From contig CAYYFR010000001.1 of NCBI GenBank assembly GCA_964470865.1, positions 74,124 through 138,123 on the forward strand: a stretch of DNA of 64,000 bases, given 5' to 3'. How positions within the stretch are numbered: the first letter of the stretch is position 1; each line of letters starts with the position of its first letter. The DNA is from JAEUOS01 sp964470865 (GTDB lineage: Bacteria > Pseudomonadota > Gammaproteobacteria > Burkholderiales > JAEUOS01). Under the pieces are notes generated by a model. That model did not search any database and was not told the origin of the DNA. It worked only from the letters and a program-made list of their open reading frames with translations. Shown here piece by piece: positions 16,059 through 24,199 of this stretch. Position numbers and translations under genes: made by a program.

Positions 16059-17768
16059 ATGAGCAAGTCCCACGACAAACCCTACCGTTCCAGCATCACC
16101 ACCGCCGGCATGGATCGCGTTGCCCATCGCGCCTTCATGCGCGCCACCGGCATGGATGACGAGGCCATCGCCAAGCCCTTCATTGGCGTAATGAGCACGC
16201 ACGGCGAGAACACCCCTTGCTCGATGTCCTTGCGGCCGCAGGCCGACGCTGCGCGTCTGGGAGTGGCCGCCGCCGGTGGCACGCCGATCGAATTCACCAC
16301 CATCTCGGTGTCCGATGGCACGTCGATGAATCACAAGGGCATGCGCATGAGCCTCTTGTCGCGCGAACTGATCGCCGACAGCATCGAGCTTGTGATGCGT
16401 GGCCACGCCTATGACGGCTTCATCGGCTTCGCCGGTTGCGACAAGACCTTGCCCGGGGTGATGATGGGCATGGTGCGCCTTAACTGCCCGGCGGTCTTCA
16501 TGTATGGCGGCGCGATGCTGCCCGGCGAGTGGAAGGGCAAGCCGGCCACCGTGTTGACCGCATATGAAGCGGTCGGCGGCGTGCTGGCCGGCACCTTCAG
16601 CGAAGCCGATCTGGCCGAACTGGAGATGCATTGCGCCCCGACCGTGGGTTCGTGCCCCGGTCAATTCACCGCCAACACCATGGCCATGGTGTCGGAAACC
16701 TTGGGGCTGGCGATTCCCGGCTCGGCCATGATGCCTGCGGTGTATTCGCAGCGCCTGGCGCTGGCGCGCCGCGCCGGGCAAATCGTCATGCGCATCCTCA
16801 AGGATGGCGGGCCGCTGCCGCGTGACCTGGTGACCCGCAAGAGCATCGAGAACGCCTGCGCTGCGGTGGCTGCCACCGGCGGCTCGACCAATGCCGGCCT
16901 GCACCTGCCCGCGATTGCCCATGAAGCCGGGATTCGTTTCAGCATGGACGATGTGGCCGAAGTGTTCCAGCGCACGCCCCTGATCGCCAGCCTGCAGCCC
17001 GGTGGCAAGTATCTCGCGCGCGACCTGCACCACGCCGGCGGCGTCGCCGTGGTGCTCAAGACCCTGCTCGACGGCGGCTACCTGCATGGCGACGCCTTGG
17101 CGCTCTCCGGTCGCAGCCTGGCGCAGGAACTGGCGGACAGCCCTGGTGCCGACGGCGAAATCGTGCTGCCGGTGAGCGCACCGCTCCATCCGACCGGTGG
17201 CGTGGTCGTACTCAAGGGCAGCCTGTGCCCGGACGGCGCGCTGATCAAGATCGCCGGCCTCAAGTCGCTGGTATTCGAGGGTCGGGCGCGGGTGTTCGAT
17301 GGCGAGGAAGCCTGCGTCGCAGTGGTGAAGAATCGCAGTTACAAGGAAGGCGACGTGTTGATCATTCGCAACGAAGGGCCGAAAGGCGGCCCCGGCATGC
17401 GCGAGATGCTCGGCACCACTGCGCTGATCTACGGCCAGGGCATGGGAGAAAAAGTTGCGCTGCTGACCGATGGCCGCTTTTCCGGCGCCACGCGCGGCAT
17501 GTGCATCGGCTACGCGGTGCCGGAGGCAGCTGAGGGCGGCCCACTGGCTCTGGTGCGCGACGGCGATCCGATTCGCATCGATTGTGTAGCGCGCAGCATC
17601 GAGTGGCAGGTGAGCGACGCGGAAATCGCCGCGCGGCAGGCGGCCTGGAAGCCGCGCCAGGGCGAACGCCTGGCCGGCGCCCTCGAAAAATATGCGCGGC
17701 TGGTGGGGCCGGCCAATCTGGGCGCAGTCACGCATTCCGGCGCGGTGGAATGGCCGCAGGGAGTTTGA
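16059..17768 (+). CDS. IlvD/Edd family dehydratase, probably sugar-acid type
   Basis: A 569-residue Fe-S dehydratase of the IlvD/Edd family. The three cluster cysteines are Cys54 (ENTPCSMS), Cys127 (GCDKTLPG, with Mg-binding Lys129) and Cys199 (VGSCPGQFTANTM). Family members remove water from 2,3-dihydroxy acids, either in branched-chain amino acid synthesis or in aldonic acid breakdown. The neighbours here are a beta-hydroxyacid dehydrogenase and a DapA-like lyase, not ilv genes, so an aldonate-type substrate is more likely, though direct proof is absent. The frame opens with a TTG at 16053; I take the ATG at 16059, which has an AGCGAGG purine stretch upstream. Two bases separate its stop from the next start codon. 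Confidence 0.88.
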   Translation: MSKSHDKPYRSSITTAGMDRVAHRAFMRATGMDDEAIAKPFIGVMSTHGENTPCSMSLRPQADAARLGVAAAGGTPIEFTTISVSDGTSMNHKGMRMSLLSRELIADSIELVMRGHAYDGFIGFAGCDKTLPGVMMGMVRLNCPAVFMYGGAMLPGEWKGKPATVLTAYEAVGGVLAGTFSEADLAELEMHCAPTVGSCPGQFTANTMAMVSETLGLAIPGSAMMPAVYSQRLALARRAGQIVMRILKDGGPLPRDLVTRKSIENACAAVAATGGSTNAGLHLPAIAHEAGIRFSMDDVAEVFQRTPLIASLQPGGKYLARDLHHAGGVAVVLKTLLDGGYLHGDALALSGRSLAQELADSPGADGEIVLPVSAPLHPTGGVVVLKGSLCPDGALIKIAGLKSLVFEGRARVFDGEEACVAVVKNRSYKEGDVLIIRNEGPKGGPGMREMLGTTALIYGQGMGEKVALLTDGRFSGATRGMCIGYAVPEAAEGGPLALVRDGDPIRIDCVARSIEWQVSDAEIAARQAAWKPRQGERLAGALEKYARLVGPANLGAVTHSGAVEWPQGV

Positions 17769-17770
17769 AC

Positions 17771-18649
17771 ATGAGCCAAGCGGTTCTCGCTTACCTGGGG
17801 CTCGGATTGATGGGCTATCCGATGACACAACGACTGCTGGCAGCCGGCTACACGGTGCACGTCTGGAATCGCTCGAAAGAAAAGCTTGCTCCCGCTCTGG
17901 CGCAGGGCGCTATCGCCGCGCAGAACGTGCGAGCCGCTGTCGAGCAAGCCGACATCGTGCTGATGTGCCTGTTCGATGCCAAGGCGGTCGAGGCAGTGGT
18001 ATTCGGCCCTGATGGCATCGCCGCGGCACCCGGGGTGGGCAAGGTGCTGGTCGACCATGCCAGCATCCGCCCCGACAAGACGCGCGAGTTCGCGACCCGA
18101 CTCAAGCAAGCCAACAGCATGGAATGGATCGATGCACCGGTATCTGGCGGCGTCAAGGGTGCCGCCGACGGGACGTTGGCCATCATGTGTGGCGGCGATG
18201 CCGCCGCCTTCGAACGGGCGCGGCCGGTGATGGCGAACTACGCCGCCAACATCAACCGTATGGGGCCCTCGGGTGCAGGCCAGGTGACCAAGCTGTGCAA
18301 CCAGGTCATCGTCGGCAGCAATCTGGCTGTGCTCGCCGAGGCGATCCGCTTGGCGCAAAATGCCGGAGTCGATGCGCGCTTGCTGCCCACAGCACTCGCG
18401 GGCGGATTCGCCGACTCGAAGCCCCTGCAGATTTTCGTGCCGCGCATGATCGACCGCCCTGTCGAATCGATCGGCGCGGCCAACACCATGCTCAAGGACC
18501 TCGATACCGCGCTCGATCTGGGGCGCGAGACCGGCACACCACTGCCGGTCAGCGGACTGGCGGCGCAATTGCTGCGTACGCTGGCCGCCCAGGGCAAGGG
18601 GGAAGAAGAACTTTCGGCAATCTTCGACCTGTACGGCAAGGCCGGCTGA
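17771..18649 (+). CDS. Beta-hydroxyacid dehydrogenase (3-hydroxyisobutyrate / tartronate semialdehyde type)
   Basis: A 292-residue NAD(P)-dependent dehydrogenase. The Rossmann start AYLGLGLMGYPMTQRLL has the GxGxMG motif, DAPVSGGVKGA (about residues 121-131) is the substrate loop, and Lys174 in GQVTKLCNQ is the catalytic lysine. It lies two bases after the dehydratase and is surely in the same operon. In such company, tartronate semialdehyde reductase or another 2-hydroxy-3-oxoacid reductase is more likely than valine catabolism. The ATG at 17771 gives the correct Rossmann N-terminus. The frame extends 189 bp upstream inside the dehydratase gene but that part is not coding. Confidence 0.88.
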   Translation: MSQAVLAYLGLGLMGYPMTQRLLAAGYTVHVWNRSKEKLAPALAQGAIAAQNVRAAVEQADIVLMCLFDAKAVEAVVFGPDGIAAAPGVGKVLVDHASIRPDKTREFATRLKQANSMEWIDAPVSGGVKGAADGTLAIMCGGDAAAFERARPVMANYAANINRMGPSGAGQVTKLCNQVIVGSNLAVLAEAIRLAQNAGVDARLLPTALAGGFADSKPLQIFVPRMIDRPVESIGAANTMLKDLDTALDLGRETGTPLPVSGLAAQLLRTLAAQGKGEEELSAIFDLYGKAG

Positions 18650-18688
18650 GGCGGCTGAGGCGGCGTTGGCCGGTTGGCATTGACTCCG

Positions 18689-19066
18689 CTATTCAAGCTT
18701 GATCCTGCCGTCCTTCACGACCGTGCTCCAGAGAGCGATGTCTCTCTTGATCAGAGCGGCAAACTGATCAGTCGAGCCGGCGGCCCGAGCCACACCCTCG
18801 GTTTCGAGCTGTTCGATCGCGCCCTGGTTGGCTGACGAGCGAAGCAGTGATTTCCTTGTTGATCCGCTCAACCTCATCCATCAGCTTCGCTACGCCCTTG
18901 GGCCCGATCAGACCGTGCCACAACCCCGCTTGATAGCCTGGCAGGCCTGCTTGGGCGATGATCGGTACCGTGGCATAGGCGGCATCAGATGCGCACTCCA
19001 GCGTGGTACCCCGAGCGCCACCAGTTTGCCGCTTTCAATTTGCTTGCTTGTTTGTAAAGAGGTTCG
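18689..19066 (-). pseudogene. Decayed Bug-family solute receptor (C-terminal remnant)
   Basis: The minus strand keeps the last 120 or so codons of a tripartite tricarboxylate (Bug) periplasmic receptor, split over at least three frames. ESGKLVALGV is read near 19040, then TVPIIAQAGLPGYQAGLWHG and GPKGVAKLMDEVERINKE between 18990 and 18840 in another frame, then EGVARAAGSTDQFAALIKRD to the stop at 18689 in a third. These follow one another in the order of an intact Bug protein. The N-terminal two thirds are missing and the remnant ends 3 bp from the stop of the DapA-like gene. A carboxylate uptake component of this operon has therefore been lost. An intact Bug gene occurs at 41531. Confidence 0.8.
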
Positions 19067-19068
19067 CG

Positions 19069-19992
19069 CTAGCCCAGGCTCTTGACCCTGGCTTCGAGTC
19101 GCTGCATCAGATAGGCAATTTCGGCGCGATCGAGGTCGTTCAGTTTCGGCCCCGGTGCGCGCAAGCGATCCGACTTGATCGCAGCGCGCTTCATCAGCGC
19201 ATATTTGCGTACCGCCAGACCCAGTCCGGGCTGCAGTTCCTGGAAGATCAGGGGCAGGCATGCATCGAACAAGTCTGTGGCTGCGTCGAGCCTGCCTGCC
19301 TTGAACAGCTCGTAAGTCCTGACCAGCAGGTCGGGATAGGCAAAGCCGGTCATTGCGCCATCGACGCCGCGCAGGAGCAGTTGCGAGTAATGCGCACCGC
19401 CATTGCCGATCAGGATCGAAACACGGCGCCCACCCTCTTTCTCGGCCGCGCGCATTTTGGTGACCTTGTTGTTGCCCGGCCAGTCCTCATGCTTGACCAT
19501 TACCATGTCGGGGAAGTCGGCGATCATCCTGATGATCAGCGTCGGCGACATGGTCACGGTGGTGATCATCGGATAGTCCTGCAGTACCCAGGGCAAGCCC
19601 CTGAGACCGTTGGCCACCTGTTCGAAATATCCGTATATCTGCTCGTCGGTCTTGAGGCCGGCGATCGGCGCAACCATGACCGCGGCGGCGCCGGCGTCCA
19701 TCACCTTCTTCGAAAAGCCGAACAGATTGTCGAGACCTGCGGCGCTGGCACCGACGATGACCGGCAACTTGAAGCGCGCCAGGCAGGCTTTGACGAAGCT
19801 CATGCTCTCGTCGCCAGCCAGCTTGGGCGCCTCGCCCATGATGCCCAGGATGGTCATGCCGGTGACTCCGCACTTCAGGTAGAAATCCATCAGGCTGGCG
19901 GTGGATTCAAGATCGAGCGCGCCCTCCTGGGTGAATGGTGTCGCTGAAATCACAAACATGCCTTCTGCGGCGGAGTCGAGTCGTTTTGTCAT
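19069..19992 (-). CDS. DapA-superfamily aldolase/lyase
   Basis: A 307-residue TIM-barrel class I lyase of the dihydrodipicolinate synthase family. Lys167 in VMVKHEDWP is the Schiff-base lysine, Tyr140 in VLQDYP the catalytic tyrosine, and GIMGEAPKL (50-58) replaces the GTTGE pyruvate-carboxyl loop. That change and the lack of lysine-synthesis neighbours argue against true DapA. Family members split or hydrate 2-keto-3-deoxy sugar acids and related compounds, which fits the dehydratase and reductase nearby. It is transcribed toward the Bug remnant and away from the hydantoinase gene. Its substrate cannot be told from sequence. Confidence 0.85.
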   Translation of the reverse strand: MTKRLDSAAEGMFVISATPFTQEGALDLESTASLMDFYLKCGVTGMTILGIMGEAPKLAGDESMSFVKACLARFKLPVIVGASAAGLDNLFGFSKKVMDAGAAAVMVAPIAGLKTDEQIYGYFEQVANGLRGLPWVLQDYPMITTVTMSPTLIIRMIADFPDMVMVKHEDWPGNNKVTKMRAAEKEGGRRVSILIGNGGAHYSQLLLRGVDGAMTGFAYPDLLVRTYELFKAGRLDAATDLFDACLPLIFQELQPGLGLAVRKYALMKRAAIKSDRLRAPGPKLNDLDRAEIAYLMQRLEARVKSLG

Positions 19993-20010
19993 GGAGGGGT
20001 GCGCAATCGT

Positions 20011-20022
20011 TTGAAGTTTGAA
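20011..20022. promoter_or_regulatory. Repeated TTGAA element between lyase and hydantoinase genes
   Basis: TTGAAGTTTGAA lies in the 116-bp divergent region between the DapA-like gene and the hydantoinase gene and contains the AAGTTTGA core found at 15935-15942. It may be a shared operator; the evidence is only recurrence and position. Confidence 0.3.
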
Positions 20023-20108
20023 CCGGAATAAAATGCCAGTTTAGCCCACCGCCCCGCAAGCCGACACCTGCCGCGCCCATGGGTCGCACACGAGCCCTAG
20101 ATTTGGCC

Positions 20109-21572
20109 ATGAACCCATTCGACCTGACCATCCGCAACGGCACTATCGCCACAGCCGAGAGCACATTCAAAGCCGATATCGGTGTGTCCGAAGGCAAGAT
20201 CACCGCCGTCGCCACGCAGCTTGAGGCGGGCAGCCACGACATCGACGCCACCGACCGCTTGGTGCTGCCCGGCGGCATCGACAGCCACTGCCATGTCGAG
20301 CAACTCTCCGGCAGCGGCGTAATGACCGCCGACGACTTTTATTCCGCGACAGTGTCGGCAGCGTTCGGCGGCACCACCACCATCATCCCCTTCGCCGCGC
20401 AGCATCGCGGCATGGCCTTGCCGCAGGTGGTCGCCGACTACCACGCCTGCGCCGGCCCGAAGGCGGTAATCGACTACGGCTTTCATCTGATCGTCTCGGA
20501 TCCCACCGAAACCGCATTGACGGTCGACCTGCCGGCCTTGATTGCGCAGGGCTACACATCGTTCAAGGTCTACATGACCTACGACAAACTGAAGCTGGAC
20601 GATTTCCAGATGCTCGACGTGCTCGACACCGCCTCGAATCACGGCGCGCTGGTGATGGTGCATGCCGAGAACAACGACATGATCAAGTGGATTGCACAGC
20701 GACTGCTGGCACGCGGGCACGGCGCACCGAAGTTCCACGCCGTCAGTCACGACCCATTGGCCGAGAGCGAGGCGACCAACCGAATCATCGCCATGTCGCG
20801 CCTGATCGACACGCCGGTGCTTATCGTGCATGTATCGGGCATCGAAGCGGTCAACACCATCCGTGCCGCCCAGACCCTGGGCGCGCGTGTTTACGGCGAG
20901 ACCTGCCCGCAATACCTTTTTCTCACGGCGGACGATATCGACCGCCCCGGACTGGAAGGCGCGATGTTCTGTTGCAGCCCGCCGCCGCGCGACGAAGCCT
21001 CGCAGGAGGCGGTATGGGCGGGCCTTGCCAACGGCACCTTCCAGGTTTTTTCATCCGACCATGCACCCTATCGCTATGACGCAAGCGGCAAGCTGCCCAA
21101 GGGCGACAAGACGGTATTCAAGGACATGGCCAACGGCGTACCCGGCATCGAACTGCGCCTGCCGCTATTGTTCTCCGAAGGTGTCGGCAAGGGCCGCCTG
21201 ACGCTCAACCAGTTCGTCGCGCTGACCGCCACCAACCATGCGCGCATGTACGGCCTGGATTATCGCAAGGGCACCATCGCGGTCGGTCAGGATGCCGACA
21301 TCGCGATCTGGGATCCGCAGCGCCAGACCACCATCACCGCTGCCGACCTGCACGACAATGTCGGCTATACGCCGTACGAAGGCCGCACGATCCGCGGCTG
21401 GCCCGAGACCGTAATCAACCGTGGCCGCGTGGTGGTGGCTGACCGCAAATTACAGGTCGAGCGCGGCAGCGGCATGTTCCTGTCCCGGCGCACGCCCGGA
21501 CCTCTGGCACAAAGTCGCACCCCGACACCGAATAGGCAACTTTTCAAGAACCTGGTTGCGAAAGGCACCTGA
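20109..21572 (+). CDS. hydA: Dihydropyrimidinase / D-hydantoinase
   Basis: A 487-residue cyclic amidohydrolase that opens dihydropyrimidines or 5-substituted hydantoins to N-carbamoyl amino acids. Metal ligands are visible: the HxH pair in GIDSHCHVEQ (about residues 58-62), the lysine to be carboxylated in SFKVYMTYD (near 150), MVHAEN, VHVSG and the aspartate of SSDHAPYR. GETCPQYLF is also typical of the family. The start at 20109 (MNPFDLTIRNG) matches homologues; the TTG-rich extension to 20079 does not. Its stop overlaps the start of the N-carbamoylase gene by one base. Together they would turn hydantoins into amino acids. The C-terminal 25 residues are unusually polar and Pro/Arg-rich. Confidence 0.9.
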   Translation: MNPFDLTIRNGTIATAESTFKADIGVSEGKITAVATQLEAGSHDIDATDRLVLPGGIDSHCHVEQLSGSGVMTADDFYSATVSAAFGGTTTIIPFAAQHRGMALPQVVADYHACAGPKAVIDYGFHLIVSDPTETALTVDLPALIAQGYTSFKVYMTYDKLKLDDFQMLDVLDTASNHGALVMVHAENNDMIKWIAQRLLARGHGAPKFHAVSHDPLAESEATNRIIAMSRLIDTPVLIVHVSGIEAVNTIRAAQTLGARVYGETCPQYLFLTADDIDRPGLEGAMFCCSPPPRDEASQEAVWAGLANGTFQVFSSDHAPYRYDASGKLPKGDKTVFKDMANGVPGIELRLPLLFSEGVGKGRLTLNQFVALTATNHARMYGLDYRKGTIAVGQDADIAIWDPQRQTTITAADLHDNVGYTPYEGRTIRGWPETVINRGRVVVADRKLQVERGSGMFLSRRTPGPLAQSRTPTPNRQLFKNLVAKGT

Positions 21573-22507
21573 TGAAACGCTCATTCCCGCTCGCCGTGGC
21601 CCAACTGGGGCCGATCCATCTGGCTGATACTCGTGAAGCGGTGGTCCGCCGGCTGCTCGAGTTGCTGCACGAAGCGCATGCCAGAAGTGCTACGTTCGTG
21701 GTGTTTCCGGAACTGGCGTTGACCACGTTTTTTCCGCGTTACTGGATGGCCGATCAGGAGGAGGTCGATCGTTTTTTCGAACGCTCGATGCCGAACACCG
21801 CGACCCAAGCGCTGTTCGACACGGCGCGCAAATACGGCATCGGCTTCTACCTGGGCTACGCCGAGCTTACGCCCGGAGGGCAGCGCTTCAACAGCGCAGT
21901 CATGGTCGACCGCGTCGGCAGCATCGTGGGCCGTTATCGCAAAGTGCATCTGCCCGGTCACGCCGATCACAAGCCGCAAGCACCGTTCCAGCACCTCGAA
22001 AAACGCTACTTCGAAGTCGGCAATGAAGGTTTCAAGGTGTGGAACACCATGGATACCAAGATCGGCATGTGCATCTGCAACGATCGCCGCTGGCCCGAGA
22101 CCTTCCGGGTGATGAGCCTGCAATCGGCCGAACTGGTGGTGCTGGGCTACAACACGCCCTCGCACAACATCCACTGGCCCGAACCTTCGCACTTGCGCAT
22201 GTTCCACCACCTGCTCTTGCTGCAGGCACATGCGCATGAGAATGCCTTGTGGATCGGCGCGGCGGCCAAATGCGGCCGCGAAGACGGCTTCCACATGATC
22301 GGCGGCTCGGTCATCGTCTCGCCCTCGGGCGAGATCGCGGCGCAGTCCAGCACCGAAGAGGACGAACTGATTTTCTTCAATTGCGACCTGGCACTGGGCG
22401 ATACCTTTCGCGAGCATGTGTTCAACTTCGCCAAGCATCGCCGGCCCGAGCATTACAAGCTGATCGTGGACCGGGTTGGTGCCGGCAAGCCTGTTACAGA
22501 GCAGTGA
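21572..22507 (+). CDS. N-carbamoyl-D-amino acid amidohydrolase
   Basis: A 311-residue nitrilase-superfamily enzyme with the Glu-Lys-Cys triad: Glu47 (VVFPELAL), Lys124 (YRKVHLPG) and Cys169 (MCICNDRRW). Length and the motifs NDRRWPE, NTPSHN and HRRPEHY match D-carbamoylases, which hydrolyse N-carbamoyl-D-amino acids to D-amino acid, CO2 and ammonia. It overlaps the hydantoinase gene by one base, so the two steps of hydantoin breakdown are translationally coupled. D specificity is inferred from similarity to the Agrobacterium-type enzyme; beta-ureidopropionase is the alternative. A sigma-54 promoter starts 46 bp after its stop. Confidence 0.9.
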   Translation: MKRSFPLAVAQLGPIHLADTREAVVRRLLELLHEAHARSATFVVFPELALTTFFPRYWMADQEEVDRFFERSMPNTATQALFDTARKYGIGFYLGYAELTPGGQRFNSAVMVDRVGSIVGRYRKVHLPGHADHKPQAPFQHLEKRYFEVGNEGFKVWNTMDTKIGMCICNDRRWPETFRVMSLQSAELVVLGYNTPSHNIHWPEPSHLRMFHHLLLLQAHAHENALWIGAAAKCGREDGFHMIGGSVIVSPSGEIAAQSSTEEDELIFFNCDLALGDTFREHVFNFAKHRRPEHYKLIVDRVGAGKPVTEQ

Positions 22508-22552
22508 GACCAAGCGCTGCGGTGGCCGAAACACCCAACACATTTCCCTGCA

Positions 22553-22568
22553 TGGCATGATGTTTGCA
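22553..22568 (+). promoter_or_regulatory. Sigma-54 promoter of the ABC transporter operon
   Basis: TGGCATGATGTTTGCA matches the sigma-54 consensus TGGCACG-N4-TTGCW at all defined positions but one, with GG (22554-22555) and GC (22566-22567) ten bases apart as required. Transcription would begin near 22580, 32 bp before the receptor start codon, with a Shine-Dalgarno GAAGGAG between. Activation by NtrC or another enhancer-binding protein is expected; I could not find a clear enhancer site. Confidence 0.75.
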
Positions 22569-22611
22569 TCGAACTTTTCAGTCAAACAACTCTTTTGAAG
22601 GAGTACATCCA

Positions 22612-23448
22612 ATGCGTTTTTCAACCTTTGCAAAGGCAATAATCGCAGCATCCACCCTGGCAACCAGCGCTCACGCCCAGCAACCCATCTCCACCGGCGT
22701 TGACGCCACTTTCGCGCCGCACGCGATGGCCAAACTCGGCGGCGGCATCGAGGGCTTCAACGTCGATCTGGCCAACGAGATCGCGCGCCGCCTGAAACGC
22801 CCGATCAACATCGAGGCCACCCAGTTTTCCGGCCTGATACCGGGCCTCAACGCCAAGAAATACGACTGGATCGCCGCACCCACCACGGTTACGCCAGAGC
22901 GTGCCAAAGCCTTGCTTTTCACCGAAGGCTATCTGGATACCGACTTCCAGTTCCTGGTCAAGAAAGCCGATCCGGACATCAAGGGCCTTGACGATCTCAA
23001 GGGCAAGACCATTTCGGTGAACAAGGGCTCGGCCTACGATACGTGGGCCAAGGCGAATGCCGAAAAGTACGGTTTCAAGTTTGACGTCTACGACACCAAT
23101 GCGGATGCGGTGCAGGCGGTGCTGTCGGGTCGCGCCAGCACCAACCTGGCCGGCAACACGGTAGTGGCCTGGGCGGCCAAGCAGAACCCGATGGTCAAGA
23201 CCAGCTTCACCATCAAGACCGGGCTGGTCTGGGCGGTGCCATTCCGCGCCGACGACCGTGCCGGGCGTGAGCAGATTTCCATGGTGATCAAGTGCATGAA
23301 GCAGGATGGCGGCCTGTCCGCCTTGCACGAAAAATGGTTTGGTTCCAAGCCGCCGGCCGATTCGAGCACAATGCGGATCGCCCCCGGCCATGGAGTGCCG
23401 AACATGGAAGGCTACGATGCGACGCCAGTTGCGTTGAAATGCGGCTGA
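22612..23448 (+). CDS. ABC transporter substrate-binding protein, amino-acid type
   Basis: A 278-residue periplasmic binding protein of family 3. A signal peptide of about 23 residues ends at SAHAQ, followed by STGVDATFAP, a shortened form of the usual start of this family. EGFNVDLANEIARRL, GKTISVNKGSAYDTW and ALHEKWFG are family blocks. The start at 22612 is set by GAAGGAG at 22597-22603. Two permease genes follow after 70 bp that contain a hairpin. Position after hydantoinase and carbamoylase genes suggests uptake of a hydantoin, carbamoyl amino acid or amino acid; the ligand is not shown by sequence. Confidence 0.9.
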   Translation: MRFSTFAKAIIAASTLATSAHAQQPISTGVDATFAPHAMAKLGGGIEGFNVDLANEIARRLKRPINIEATQFSGLIPGLNAKKYDWIAAPTTVTPERAKALLFTEGYLDTDFQFLVKKADPDIKGLDDLKGKTISVNKGSAYDTWAKANAEKYGFKFDVYDTNADAVQAVLSGRASTNLAGNTVVAWAAKQNPMVKTSFTIKTGLVWAVPFRADDRAGREQISMVIKCMKQDGGLSALHEKWFGSKPPADSSTMRIAPGHGVPNMEGYDATPVALKCG

Positions 23449-23468
23449 TCGTTCAACATGCGCGCGAC

Positions 23469-23490
23469 AGCGCCGGCGCAAGCCGGCGCT
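23469..23490 (+). terminator. Intercistronic hairpin after the receptor gene
   Basis: AGCGCCGGC and GCCGGCGCT form a perfect 9-bp stem around GCAA and are followed by TTTTCGTTTG. As a leaky terminator or a 3' stabiliser it would make the receptor more abundant than the permeases, which is normal for ABC importers. Confidence 0.65.
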
Positions 23491-23518
23491 TTTCGTTTGT
23501 GCCCGGACCAAGGCACTG

Positions 23519-24199
23519 ATGAGCAACCTCGAACGACTGCTCGCCAGCTTCTTCAACCCCGATGTCGCACTGCGCTACCTGCCGCGCATCGCCGAGGGCA
23601 TGCTGGTCACCTTGGGCCTGGGGCTGGCGGTCATCGTCACCGGCGTTGCCGTCGGCCTGGGCCTGGCGATCCTGCGCGCCCTGCGCATCCCGTTCACCCG
23701 CTGGATGATCGTCGGATTCGCCGACATTTTTCGCGCTCTGCCGCCGTTGGTGATCATCATCGTCCTGTACTTCGCGTTCCCCTATATCGGCCTTTCGATG
23801 AATGCGTTTACCGCGACCTGGCTGTCGCTCTCGCTGGTCCTGGCGGCCTTCGCCGAAGAGGTATTCTGGGCCGGCATCCTGTCGGTGCACAAAGGCCAGT
23901 GGGACGCGGCCTTGTCGCTCGGCCTGTCGCACTGGAAGAGCCTGCGTGAGGTGATTTTGCCGCAGGCGATTCGCCTGACTGTGCCGCCCCTGACCAACCG
24001 CGTGATCTCGATCACCAAGGGCACTGCCTTGGGATCGGTGGTGGCGCTGCACGAAATTCTGAACGTTGCTTCCAGCGGCGCGTCGGAAGCCGGCAATCCG
24101 ACCCCACTGACTCTTGGCGCGATCGCCTACCTGATTCTCTTCATCCCCTTCGTTTGGTTTGGCCGTCGGCTGGAGAAGCGCTTCGCATGGAAACGCTGA
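23519..24199 (+). CDS. Amino-acid type ABC transporter permease (HisM/Q family)
   Basis: A 226-residue inner-membrane permease with about five helices. The cytoplasmic EAA-like loop is visible as DAALSLGLSHWKSLREVILP (about residues 131-150), the site that docks an ATPase. It overlaps the second permease gene by 13 bases, so the two are coupled and presumably form a heterodimer. The conserved loop indicates a working ATPase partner, which is not encoded here. The ATG at 23519 gives a normal family N-terminus. Confidence 0.9.
   Translation: MSNLERLLASFFNPDVALRYLPRIAEGMLVTLGLGLAVIVTGVAVGLGLAILRALRIPFTRWMIVGFADIFRALPPLVIIIVLYFAFPYIGLSMNAFTATWLSLSLVLAAFAEEVFWAGILSVHKGQWDAALSLGLSHWKSLREVILPQAIRLTVPPLTNRVISITKGTALGSVVALHEILNVASSGASEAGNPTPLTLGAIAYLILFIPFVWFGRRLEKRFAWKR

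Noticed and set aside
16005..17828. 607-residue open frame on the minus strand opposite the IlvD-like gene
   Set aside because: Composition is His/Gly/Arg/Ala-rich with no domain; the plus strand encodes a complete dehydratase with all cluster cysteines. It is a G+C-rich antisense shadow.
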